A stretch of DNA of 7,527 bases from Rhizobium sp. Q54 (GTDB taxonomy: Bacteria; Pseudomonadota; Alphaproteobacteria; Rickettsiales; UBA1997). The notes beneath the pieces are model-generated. The model made no database searches. It saw only the letters and a program-made list of their open reading frames with translations, and had not been told where the DNA came from. The DNA is taken from contig CAMBFP010000053.1 of assembly GCA_945865745.1 (NCBI GenBank), positions 1 to 7,527 of the forward strand, written 5' to 3'. The stretch's first letter is position 1; each line of letters begins with the position of its first letter. Position numbers and translations under genes: made by a program. Shown here in pieces: positions 1-5,712 of this stretch.

Positions 1-92
1 TAATCTTCAAGATTCTTTTCCTGAGCTGGTTCGAGCTCGCAAAACTTTCTGATTTCGTTGAAGGCGGAATTTTTTTTCAGTTCGATCTGCAT
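1..92 (-). CDS. Unidentified protein, N-terminal fragment (partial)
   Basis: An open frame starts with ATG at 92-90 on the minus strand and runs off the left edge after 30 codons. The translation begins MQIELKKNSAFNEIRKFC and continues ELEPAQEKNLED. The triplet directly upstream in frame (95-93) is a TAA stop, so this ATG is the only likely start. The stretch is hydrophilic, without a signal peptide or membrane segment, and its codons look like those of the neighbouring genes. No Shine-Dalgarno sequence is visible, but that holds for most genes here. I do not recognise the family. It would be transcribed divergently from fbaB, with a 216-bp gap between them. The short visible length keeps confidence low. 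Confidence 0.35.
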   Translation of the reverse strand, partial: MQIELKKNSAFNEIRKFCELEPAQEKNLED

Positions 93-216
93 TATAAAAA
101 AAACTTAGAGCCCAGCCCAAGGAAAAACCGGGAAAAATGAAGGCGCGGCCTTGTAGGAAAGGCTCTTAAACTTGCAATTAAAACTTCAATTTCTATCCAG
201 ACGCGCCCCTTATTTG

Positions 217-245
217 TGTCGCTTTTCGACAAGCTCAGGGCGACA
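217..245. repeat. Hairpin of the TTCGAC-N3-GCTCA repeat family, unit 1
   Basis: TGTCGC (217-222) pairs perfectly with GCGACA (240-245) across a 17-nt loop. The loop contains TTCGACAAGCTCAG (225-238), and CGACAAG occurs twice (227-233 and 241-247). The TTCGAC-N3-GCTCA core recurs inside the ABC transporter gene at 2020-2033, which is why I treat this as a copy of a dispersed repeat rather than a gene-specific regulator. Confidence 0.5.
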
Positions 246-247
246 AG

Positions 248-273
248 TCATGCTTAAGCTTGTTGAAGCATGA
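248..273. repeat. Palindromic hairpin upstream of fbaB, unit 2
   Basis: TCATGCTT (248-255) and AAGCATGA (266-273) form a perfect 8-bp inverted repeat around a 10-nt loop that contains the palindrome AAGCTT. It follows unit 1 within 3 bp and has a related make-up (AAGCTTGTTGAAGC resembles a diverged GACAAGCTCA-type arm). An ATG at 270 lies in its right arm, so a start there for fbaB is unlikely. Confidence 0.5.
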
Positions 274-308
274 TATCCGTTTTTCTTAATCAACCTCCCA
301 TCAATTTT

Positions 309-1238
309 ATGAAAATTTCTCCAAAAGTTAAAAAGATTTTGTCGCACTACGAATCAGACAATCCGGGCACCAAAGCAAATTTGGCGCGCATCTTGATGCA
401 TGGTAAACTTGGCGGCACTGGTAAAGTATTAATCCTGCCGGTTGATCAAGGTTTTGAGCATGGCCCAGACAGAAGTTTTGCGGTTAATCCTGCTGCCTAC
501 AATCCTCACTACCACTTTCAACTTGCAATCGATGCTGGTTTAAACGCTTACGCCGCGCCTCTTGGCATGATCGAAGCTGGCGCTGATACATTTGCTGGAG
601 CGATCCCAACAATTTTGAAGGTGAATTCTTCCAACTCACTTCACAACGGCGGAACCGCGCCACATCAAGCAACAACAGCTTCGGTAAAAGATGCTTTGCG
701 TCTTGGTTGTTCGGCAATTGGTTTCACGATTTACCCATCTTCTGACGCAGCTTTTGACATGTTCGAAGAAATTCGTGAAATGTCTGAAGAAGCGAAATCT
801 TACGGGATTGCAACAGTAATATGGTCTTACCCACGCGGCGGCGATCTTTCAAAAATCGGCGAAACCGCAATGGATATTTGTGCTTATGCAACTCACATCG
901 CAGCCTTACTTGGTGCTCACATAATCAAAGTTAAGCCACCAACCCAAGCCCTAGAAAATCTTGAAGCGATTAAGGTTTACGAAAAAATTAAAATCCCAGT
1001 CGCAACTCTTGAAGAACGCATCAAGCACATCATCAAATCTGCTTTTGATGGCCGTCGTATTGTTGTCTTTTCTGGCGGCAATGCCAAAGGCGAAGATGAA
1101 ATCTACAACGAAATTCGTCAAATCTATAAAGGTGGCGCGAATGGCTCAATCATTGGCCGCAACACCTTCCAACGTCCAAGGGAAGAAGCTTTGAAGATGC
1201 TAGACAATATCATCAAGATCTACTTAGGAAAATTCTAA
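309..1238 (+). CDS. fbaB: Class I fructose-bisphosphate aldolase, DhnA/FbaB type
   Basis: Predicted cytosolic Schiff-base aldolase that interconverts fructose 1,6-bisphosphate with dihydroxyacetone phosphate and glyceraldehyde 3-phosphate. It is a 309-residue TIM barrel of the DhnA family, somewhat shorter than E. coli FbaB (about 350). Visible motifs are ILPVDQGFEHGP (about 42-53, Asp45), FTIYPSS (139-145, Tyr142), HIIKVKPP (204-211, with Lys207 the probable Schiff-base lysine) and the phosphate-binding segments FSGGNAKG (254-261) and IIGRNTFQRP (281-290). The residue roles are assigned by family analogy. I chose the ATG at 309 because the protein then begins MKISPKVKKIL; the in-frame ATG at 270 lies inside a repeat hairpin and would add 13 unlikely residues. 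No Shine-Dalgarno sequence is seen before either start. It stands 37 bp before the ABC ATPase gene on the same strand, with no evident functional link. Confidence 0.93.
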   Translation: MKISPKVKKILSHYESDNPGTKANLARILMHGKLGGTGKVLILPVDQGFEHGPDRSFAVNPAAYNPHYHFQLAIDAGLNAYAAPLGMIEAGADTFAGAIPTILKVNSSNSLHNGGTAPHQATTASVKDALRLGCSAIGFTIYPSSDAAFDMFEEIREMSEEAKSYGIATVIWSYPRGGDLSKIGETAMDICAYATHIAALLGAHIIKVKPPTQALENLEAIKVYEKIKIPVATLEERIKHIIKSAFDGRRIVVFSGGNAKGEDEIYNEIRQIYKGGANGSIIGRNTFQRPREEALKMLDNIIKIYLGKF

Positions 1239-1247
1239 CTTTAGGGA

Positions 1248-1269
1248 TAAGGGGTTTAATCGCCCCTTA
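1248..1269 (+). promoter_or_regulatory. Stem-loop between fbaB and the ABC ATPase gene
   Basis: TAAGGGG (1248-1254) and CCCCTTA (1263-1269) form a perfect 7-bp stem with an 8-nt loop. The stem ends 6 bp before the ATG at 1276, and the only purine-rich stretch near that start lies inside it. No T-run follows, so it is not a standard terminator. It could stabilise the fbaB 3' end or limit initiation of the downstream gene; neither is shown by sequence alone. Confidence 0.35.
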
Positions 1270-1275
1270 CACCTT

Positions 1276-2721
1276 ATGCCTCTCCTCTCCCTCAAGAATC
1301 TCTCCATCTCCTTTGCCAATCAGCAAGTTGTTAAGGCTTTTTCCTTCGATCTTTCTGCGCAAAAAATTACCGCATTAGTTGGGCAAAGTGGATCAGGAAA
1401 ATCACTCACTGCTCTTGCAATTCTTGGCTTGGTACGCAAAGCAAAAATCTCCGGCGAAATAATTTTTGCAGGAAAAAATCTGCTCACATTAAGCGAAAAA
1501 GAATTTTGTAAAATACGCGGCAAAGAAATCGGAATGGTTTTCCAAGATCCAAGTAGCTCACTTAATCCTCTGCATAAAATCGGCAAACAAATCGCCGAGG
1601 CGATCACGATTCATCAACCAAAAATTTCAAAAAAAGATTTACAAAATCGTATCGCTGAGTTGTTGAAGATGGTTGAACTCGAATCAGTTAGCACAAGACT
1701 TAACGACTATCCTCACCAATTTTCTGGCGGACAAAAACAGCGAATAATGCTGGCAATCGCCCTCGCCAATAATCCAAAAATCTTAATAGCTGATGAGCCC
1801 ACAACTGCGCTCGATATCAAAATTCAAAACGAAATTTTAGATTTGATTTTACGTCTGAAAAATGAGCTCGGACTTTGCGTTTTATTCATCACTCACAATC
1901 TGCGCGCGATAGCAAGAATCGCCGACGAGGTGATTGAAATAAAAAATGGACAATTGATCAAAAACCCGCTGGTTGAGCGAAGTCGAAACCAAGAGAAGGT
2001 TCCTGCCGCTGACCTTGGTTTCGACTCCGCTCAACCGGCGGTCTTTATGTCCGAAGCGTTGAGCTGTGTGCTTGAGGTAAAAAATCTTTCGGTCGCCGTA
2101 AAAAAATCTCAGCTACTTTCTGACATAAATTTCTCTCTCAACCTTGGTGAAAATCTCGGCATCATCGGCGAAAGCGGATCAGGAAAATCAACATTGGCCC
2201 TCGCCTTATGCGACCTAATTTTGTCACATATTTCAACTCAGGGAGAAGTAAAATTCTTCGGCGAAAAAACTTGGGCAAAAAATAATTTTGAATTGCGCCG
2301 CGAAGTGCAAATCGTTTTTCAAGATCCCTTCGGAAGCCTTAATCCACGAATGATCGTGAAGGATATTATCGAAGAAGGCTTGGTGATTCACAAACTTGCC
2401 AATCACTCACAACTCACCACTATTTTTAAACAAATTCGTCTTCCCCTTGATCTCCAAACTCGCTACCCTCACGAACTCTCTGGCGGACAACGTCAACGCG
2501 TCGCCATTGCACGCGCTTTGATTTTAAATCCCAAAATTTTGATTCTCGACGAGCCAACTTCAGCCCTTGATACATCTACTCAAAGCGAGATCATCAATCT
2601 TCTCTTAGAAATCCAACAAACTCACAAAATTTCTTACATTCTGATTTCGCACGACCTCGATATCGTAGCACAAATCGCTGATCAAACTTTAACTTTAAAC
2701 GACGGCAAAATAGTTAGCTAA
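1276..2721 (+). CDS. Peptide-type ABC transporter, fused double ATPase subunit (YejF/DppD-DppF-like)
   Basis: Both nucleotide-binding domains of an oligopeptide/dipeptide-class importer in one 481-residue chain, expected on the inner face of the membrane driving a permease pair. Domain 1 (about 1-230) has Walker A GQSGSGKS (36-43), Q-loop Gln90, signature SGGQK (150-154), Walker B ILIADE (169-174) and H-loop His207. Domain 2 (about 264-481) has GESGSGKS (298-305), Gln349, LSGGQ (401-405), ILILDE (421-426) and His459. Both ATP sites therefore look competent. It is shorter than E. coli YejF (about 529) and ends just after domain 2, without an extended oligopeptide-type C-terminal tail. The linker, residues 231-257, is encoded by a palindromic repeat inserted in frame. 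No permease or binding-protein gene is nearby, so the substrate cannot be named; peptides are the family default. Confidence 0.93.
   Translation: MPLLSLKNLSISFANQQVVKAFSFDLSAQKITALVGQSGSGKSLTALAILGLVRKAKISGEIIFAGKNLLTLSEKEFCKIRGKEIGMVFQDPSSSLNPLHKIGKQIAEAITIHQPKISKKDLQNRIAELLKMVELESVSTRLNDYPHQFSGGQKQRIMLAIALANNPKILIADEPTTALDIKIQNEILDLILRLKNELGLCVLFITHNLRAIARIADEVIEIKNGQLIKNPLVERSRNQEKVPAADLGFDSAQPAVFMSEALSCVLEVKNLSVAVKKSQLLSDINFSLNLGENLGIIGESGSGKSTLALALCDLILSHISTQGEVKFFGEKTWAKNNFELRREVQIVFQDPFGSLNPRMIVKDIIEEGLVIHKLANHSQLTTIFKQIRLPLDLQTRYPHELSGGQRQRVAIARALILNPKILILDEPTSALDTSTQSEIINLLLEIQQTHKISYILISHDLDIVAQIADQTLTLNDGKIVS
1966..2041. repeat. In-frame palindromic repeat element inside the ABC ATPase gene
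   Basis: The left arm (1966-1993) and the reverse complement of the right arm (2014-2041) agree at 26 of 28 positions; one of the two differences would be a G-U pair in RNA. The arms flank a 20-nt loop (1994-2013). The core GGTTGAGCGAAGTCGAAACC (1971-1990) is mirrored by GGTTTCGACTCCGCTCAACC (2017-2036). It is read as residues 231-257, beginning PLVERSRNQEKV and ending FDSAQPAVF, exactly between the two ATPase domains. It keeps the frame and adds no stop. The core matches the hairpin loop upstream of fbaB. Confidence 0.75.
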
Positions 2722-2750
2722 GAACTATAAAAACTTGTCTAGGTACTAAG

Positions 2751-2780
2751 TTAGTTTGCCTTGGGTTAGTTTGCCCTAGG
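2751..2780. repeat. Two-copy 15-bp tandem repeat across the pseudopilin stop codon
   Basis: TTAGTTTGCCTTGGG (2751-2765) is followed immediately by TTAGTTTGCCCTAGG (2766-2780), identical at 13 of 15 positions. The second copy contains the TAG stop (2778-2776, minus strand) of the pseudopilin-LamG gene. In that frame, nine sense codons (GKLTQGKLT) separate this TAG from another TAG at 2748-2746. The repeat occupies much of the short convergent gap; I see no clear intrinsic terminator for either gene there. Confidence 0.6.
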
Positions 2781-3669
2781 TTATTTTTATTTTATATTTT
2801 CTGCTTAAGTAGGTTGCGATCGATTCTCTTTCTTCAGTGGTGAGGGCGCGACTATAAATTATAATCTCTGCAACATCTCCATTTAAATAACGTCCGGCGC
2901 CCAGGGTTTGAAGAGATCCAATATTAACTCTGGTTGGAGATGTGAGCGCTGAAGTTCCAGCTGATGAGGATGAGGCTAGGGCAGTTTTTCCTCCATCTGC
3001 ATATAATTTTATAGCTCCACTAGATTGAGTCCTTGTGAAAAAAACCATATGCGCCCTTCCATCGTTATAGCTTCCATCGTCATAAATTGTCGTATCTGGG
3101 TTTCCGGTTCCAGCAAGAATTCTTCCACTTTTCTGGATAGTAAGACCAAAATCATTTGCCACTCCGCCAACTTCAGCATCAAATATTCCAGCGCCACCAT
3201 ACCAATTAGTACCGGTAAGTGTGGAGCCACCAGTCGTTTTAAAAACGGCGATTATTGTAAAATCTTCACTTATCTCTCTTGAGATGTATAAATAATCGTC
3301 AAGGCCATCAAACCTTACTGCTGGAATCGCACCATCAAAAATATATTCTTTAAAAAGTGGCCTAAGACTTATTGTTCCTTGAATTGCGTTGTTCTGAGTT
3401 GTGGATTGTTTGCCATTGTCATACCAAATTTCAATTGTCGAACCATCTATTTGCGCATTACTATCAAAACTAGTTTTAAGAGAAGTTTCATGCCACGACA
3501 TTAGATCTTTAATTCCAGCAACTGGTGAAGATTGGGTGAGAGATCTTGCCGACATTAATCCCGACTCTTTAACTAGTCTTGTGGATTGAGTGATTCCAGC
3601 AATCAAAATCCCGATTACTAGAATTACGATTGAAATCTCGATCAAAGAGAAAGCAGAGTTTTTTTTCAT
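2776..3669 (-). CDS. Pseudopilin-like protein with C-terminal LamG/concanavalin-like domain
   Basis: A predicted surface or type IV pilus/type II secretion-associated protein of 297 residues. The N-terminus is a class III prepilin signal: the basic leader MKKNSA, a probable prepilin peptidase cut between Ala6 and Phe7, Glu11 as the +5 glutamate, and a hydrophobic helix at about 8-28 (SLIEISIVILVIGILIAGI). The rest resembles LamG/concanavalin A-like proteins: a segment at about 75-130 ending in PAVRFDGLDDYLYIS (116-130), beta-rich repeats, and a typical closing stretch NGDVAEIIIYSRALTTEER (263-281) before YLSRKYKI. Such folds often bind glycans or proteins, but no ligand can be read here. No other pilin, ATPase or secretin gene is in view, so it must rely on machinery elsewhere. 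It is transcribed divergently from trhP. The start ATG at 3669-3667 fixes the leader peptide. Confidence 0.87.
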   Translation of the reverse strand: MKKNSAFSLIEISIVILVIGILIAGITQSTRLVKESGLMSARSLTQSSPVAGIKDLMSWHETSLKTSFDSNAQIDGSTIEIWYDNGKQSTTQNNAIQGTISLRPLFKEYIFDGAIPAVRFDGLDDYLYISREISEDFTIIAVFKTTGGSTLTGTNWYGGAGIFDAEVGGVANDFGLTIQKSGRILAGTGNPDTTIYDDGSYNDGRAHMVFFTRTQSSGAIKLYADGGKTALASSSSAGTSALTSPTRVNIGSLQTLGAGRYLNGDVAEIIIYSRALTTEERESIATYLSRKYKIKIT

Positions 3670-3692
3670 TATCGCAGTAAGTTATTTTAGTC

Positions 3693-3726
3693 ATTGATAA
3701 CGCTAGGATATTCTAATGTTATCAAT
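3693..3726. promoter_or_regulatory. 9-bp perfect inverted repeat upstream of the pseudopilin gene (candidate operator)
   Basis: ATTGATAAC (3693-3701) and GTTATCAAT (3718-3726) are exact inverted copies with a 16-bp spacer that is itself partly symmetric (TAG 3704-3706, CTA 3713-3715). On the minus strand a -10-like TAAAAT (3689-3684) lies just downstream, so the repeat covers the -35 region expected for the pseudopilin promoter. A dimeric regulator site is a reasonable inference, but no known operator consensus is recognised. Confidence 0.4.
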
Positions 3727-3760
3727 AAATTTATTTGTAATAGATCAGATGAAGAGCTGA
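3716..3760 (+). other. Possible 14-codon leader peptide
   Basis: ATG at 3716 opens a short frame encoding MLSINLFVIDQMKS, with a TGA at 3758-3760. AGGA at 3705-3708 lies 7 nt before the ATG, a better ribosome-binding arrangement than most genes in this window have. The frame runs through the left arm of the inverted repeat at 3739-3779 and stops at the start of the competing hairpin (3757-3786). That position suits translation-coupled attenuation. No run of codons for one amino acid is present, no promoter is identified, and a frame this short can arise by chance. Confidence 0.2.
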
Positions 3761-3786
3761 TAAAAACTCCTGATCTATTTTGTCAG
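3739..3786 (+). promoter_or_regulatory. Two mutually exclusive hairpins in the trhP leader region
   Basis: Hairpin A pairs AATAGATCAG (3739-3748) with CTGATCTATT (3770-3779), a perfect 10 bp. Hairpin B pairs CTGATAAAA (3757-3765) with TTTTGTCAG (3778-3786), 9 bp including one G-U. They share bases 3778-3779 and their strands interleave, so the complete helices cannot both form as simple hairpins. Together with the terminator-like stem just downstream, this looks like an attenuator or riboswitch-type leader for trhP. It matches no riboswitch class that I recognise. Confidence 0.35.
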
Positions 3787-3795
3787 TTTTAATCA

Positions 3796-3836
3796 AATTA
3801 AGTGTGTGCGTTGTGAACGCGCCTTAATTATTTTTT
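3796..3836 (+). terminator. Intrinsic terminator-like stem-loop 27 bp before trhP
   Basis: AATTAAG (3796-3802) pairs with CTTAATT (3823-3829). Above a 3-nt bulge (3803-3805), GTGCGTT (3806-3812) pairs with AACGCGC (3816-3822), one pair being G-U, closing a GTG loop. A T-rich tail ATTTTTT (3830-3836) follows. The orientation fits the plus strand only. No gene on this strand ends nearby (the upstream gene is divergent), so it would end either a small RNA from the intergenic region or an attenuated trhP leader. Confidence 0.55.
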
Positions 3837-3863
3837 ACACAAAATAATCCAGTATTTAACTCG

Positions 3864-5504
3864 ATGAAAAAACCCGAATTGCTTTTACCAGCTGGAACTC
3901 TTGATCGCCTAAAAACTGCAATTCTTTACGGCGCCGATGCTGTTTATTGTGGCACACCTGACATGTCACTTCGCGTTAAGTCTGGCTTCACTTTGGAAGA
4001 TGTTGTCGAGGGCATTAAATTCGCTCACTCTCACGGCAAAAAAGTTTACCTGACGCTCAATCTTTTTTCTCACAATAAAGACATCGAGAAACTGCCACAG
4101 TTCATCGAAACCGTTAAAGCGGTAAAGCCTGATGGGCTTATCATTTCTGATCCCGGCGTTTTTCAGTTTGTTAAAGAACATGCACCAGACTTAGAAATTC
4201 ATATCTCCACACAAGCTAATGTTTGCTCTTGGCTGACTGTAGATTTCTGGGAAAAGCAGGGCGCTAGTTTAGTTGTGATGGCGCGCGAAGTATCTTTTGA
4301 AGAGCTCGCAGTAGTTCGCGAAAAATGTCCGAATATTAAAATCGAAACTTTCGTGCATGGTTCGATGTGCATGACTTACTCTGGTCGCTGCTTGCTTTCA
4401 AATTTTATGGCCGAGCGCGGAGCCAATCAGGGCAGCTGTGCGCACTCATGTCGCTGGGGTTACAAACTTAAAATCAAACTTAAAGACAACACCGAACACG
4501 AAATCGAAATCAACGAGACCAACAAAGAAATGTTCGATTTCTTTCTCGAAGAAGAAATTCGCCCAGGCGCCTTAATGCCTTTCGAAGAAGATGTTCACGG
4601 CTCTTATATTTTGAATTCGAAAGATCTTTGCCTGCTGCCAAAACTCGATGAATACATCAAACTCGGACTCGATTCATTCAAAGTTGAAGGTCGAAACAAA
4701 ACTGAATTTTACGCCGGAAGTGTTGCCCGCGTTTATCGCGCCGCGATTGATGATTACATGGAAAATCCTAAAACTTGGAATGCCAATGATTATATGGACG
4801 AGATTAACTCCGTCGCTAATCGTGGTTATACTCTAGCTTTCCATGACGGCCGCCTGACTGATCTCGCGCATGATTACGAAAGCACAGGATCAACTTCTTT
4901 TTATGAATATGCCGCGCGAGTTATTGGCTGGGATGGCGACGATCTAATCATTGAAGGAAAGAACCGCCTGGATGCCGGCGATGTGTTAGAATTTTTATCA
5001 CCCCACCAACGCGAACCAATTTTACTCAGAATTTACGAGTTCAAAAAAATCAAACAAACCCCCGAAGGAAAATATTTTGATCACGAAATTTCTGACAAAC
5101 TTCATGCTGGCCAGAAGCCTTTATTCCGTATTCCAGCAAGCGACTTCCATCTCTTCAAAATAGAGAAATTAAAACAACTTCTCCCGCCGCTTTCCTTGAT
5201 TCGTAAAGAAAAAATGAACATCGAATCTGAAAAGTTGAAAGTGGAATCACGTCAACTCTCACATCAACTTGAGGCTGGTGAAGTGCGCGAAGAAAAATAT
5301 GAGACTAAACGCAAAAAATACTTCGCCGCACTCGAAGTTGCCGATCCAAATTCCCCTGGACAAATCTCGCCAAGAACCCCTCGTATCGGCCAAGAAGGCT
5401 GCTGCGGCAAGGGCTGCAACGGCTGTTTGATTTTCTGGCACGACGATAAATACAGCAAAGCGCGCGAAATTTTGAAAACAAAAAAAATCGGGGAAATGTT
5501 GTGA
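3864..5504 (+). CDS. trhP: Peptidase U32-family tRNA U34 hydroxylation protein, TrhP (YegQ) type, with Cys-rich C-terminal extension
   Basis: A homologue of E. coli YegQ/TrhP, which in a prephenate-dependent reaction hydroxylates uridine 34 of certain tRNAs (ho5U), the first step toward cmo5U-type wobble bases. Despite the family name, no peptidase role is implied. Matches run along the protein: PELLLPAGTL (4-13), the U32 signature ETFVHGSMCMTYSGRCLLS (161-179), NQGSCAHSCRW (188-198) and HGSYILNSKDL (245-255) followed by SFKVEGRNKT (271-280). Cys169, Cys176, Cys192 and Cys196 are probable Fe-S ligands by analogy with UbiU/UbiV. At 546 residues it is about 90 longer than YegQ; the extra part is a charged linker (about 446-488), a Pro/Ser-rich stretch, and a tail with GCCGKGCNGC (512-521). 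The start gives the typical MKKPELLLPAG opening; no Shine-Dalgarno is seen. A structured leader with a terminator-like stem precedes it. Confidence 0.92.
   Translation: MKKPELLLPAGTLDRLKTAILYGADAVYCGTPDMSLRVKSGFTLEDVVEGIKFAHSHGKKVYLTLNLFSHNKDIEKLPQFIETVKAVKPDGLIISDPGVFQFVKEHAPDLEIHISTQANVCSWLTVDFWEKQGASLVVMAREVSFEELAVVREKCPNIKIETFVHGSMCMTYSGRCLLSNFMAERGANQGSCAHSCRWGYKLKIKLKDNTEHEIEINETNKEMFDFFLEEEIRPGALMPFEEDVHGSYILNSKDLCLLPKLDEYIKLGLDSFKVEGRNKTEFYAGSVARVYRAAIDDYMENPKTWNANDYMDEINSVANRGYTLAFHDGRLTDLAHDYESTGSTSFYEYAARVIGWDGDDLIIEGKNRLDAGDVLEFLSPHQREPILLRIYEFKKIKQTPEGKYFDHEISDKLHAGQKPLFRIPASDFHLFKIEKLKQLLPPLSLIRKEKMNIESEKLKVESRQLSHQLEAGEVREEKYETKRKKYFAALEVADPNSPGQISPRTPRIGQEGCCGKGCNGCLIFWHDDKYSKAREILKTKKIGEML
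5247..5270 (+). repeat. Codon-phased 12-bp tandem repeat in trhP
   Basis: TCACGTCAACTC (5247-5258) is followed by TCACATCAACTT (5259-5270), identical at 10 of 12 positions and encoding SRQL-SHQL (residues 462-469). It lies in the charged linker before the Cys-rich tail. AAGTTGA (5232-5238) and TCAACTT (5264-5270) also form an inverted pair around it. The region looks like low-complexity growth rather than conserved domain sequence. Confidence 0.45.
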
Positions 5505-5553
5505 AGAAAAACCTTCAGAAGTTCTTTCGTTAATCGAATTATCAGTAGCGATC

Positions 5554-5583
5554 TTGATTTTCGGCATATTCATCTTGAATAAT
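5554..5583 (+). promoter_or_regulatory. Candidate sigma-70-type promoter for ffs
   Basis: TTGATT (5554-5559) and AATAAT (5578-5583) match the -35 and -10 consensus at 4 and 5 of 6 positions with an 18-bp spacer. Transcription would start near 5590, about 20 nt before the SRP RNA helix, consistent with a short 5' leader removed by processing. AT-rich DNA gives such matches often, so this remains tentative. Confidence 0.35.
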
Positions 5584-5610
5584 CGAGAATACTAAACGAA
5601 ATTTTTCCAC

Positions 5611-5693
5611 GGTGAGAGCGGGCGATTTACTTGCTTAGCGGGTCAGATCTGAAAGGAAGCAGCCCAGGGTTTGTTAGGTCGGGTCGCTCTCAC
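5611..5693 (+). ncRNA. ffs: Signal recognition particle RNA, small bacterial (4.5S) type
   Basis: The RNA scaffold that binds Ffh and, with FtsY, directs nascent membrane proteins to the translocon. The closing helix is perfect over 9 bp: GTGAGAGCG (5612-5620) with CGCTCTCAC (5685-5693). It continues as CGATTTA (5623-5629) against TAGGTCG (5675-5681). The conserved Ffh-binding apex is clear: GGTCAG (5641-5646), a GAAA tetraloop (5651-5654) on a short C-G/U-G stem, and GGAAGCAGCC (5655-5664). The E. coli tetraloop is GGAA; GAAA is another GNRA loop. A T-rich stretch (5694-5708) after the closing helix may aid termination. The exact ends are estimates from the helix. The RNA ends 19 bp before dnaX. 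Confidence 0.94.
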
Positions 5694-5712
5694 TATTTTG
5701 ATTTTTAGCTTG

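Noticed and set aside
140..152. Small AAGGC-GCG-GCCTT hairpin
   Set aside because: Five base pairs with a 3-nt loop and no T-run or conserved context; chance is sufficient.
270..308. Upstream in-frame ATG extending fbaB by 13 residues
   Set aside because: It lies in the right arm of a repeat hairpin, has no ribosome site, and the added residues do not resemble an aldolase N-terminus; the ATG at 309 fits better.
2722..2775. Bidirectional terminator between the convergent genes
   Set aside because: Only short AT-rich symmetric bits (ACTAAGTTAGT) are present; no stable stem with a T-run on either strand.
3009..3282. Open frames of 73 and 85 codons overlapping the pseudopilin-LamG gene
   Set aside because: Both are alternative-frame readings of a gene with recognisable domains throughout; no independent start signals.
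3811..3848. TTGTGA and AATAAT as a trhP promoter
   Set aside because: The spacing is 26 bp and the -35 lies in the terminator-like stem; not credible as a sigma-70 promoter.
5259..5573. 104-codon open frame on the minus strand over the end of trhP
   Set aside because: It mirrors the strongly coding trhP frame and its translation shows no family features.
5671..5712. In-frame TTG start extending dnaX by 14 residues
   Set aside because: The codons lie inside the SRP RNA gene; LARKYRPQRFDE normally begins within a few residues of the start, as it does from the ATG at 5713.
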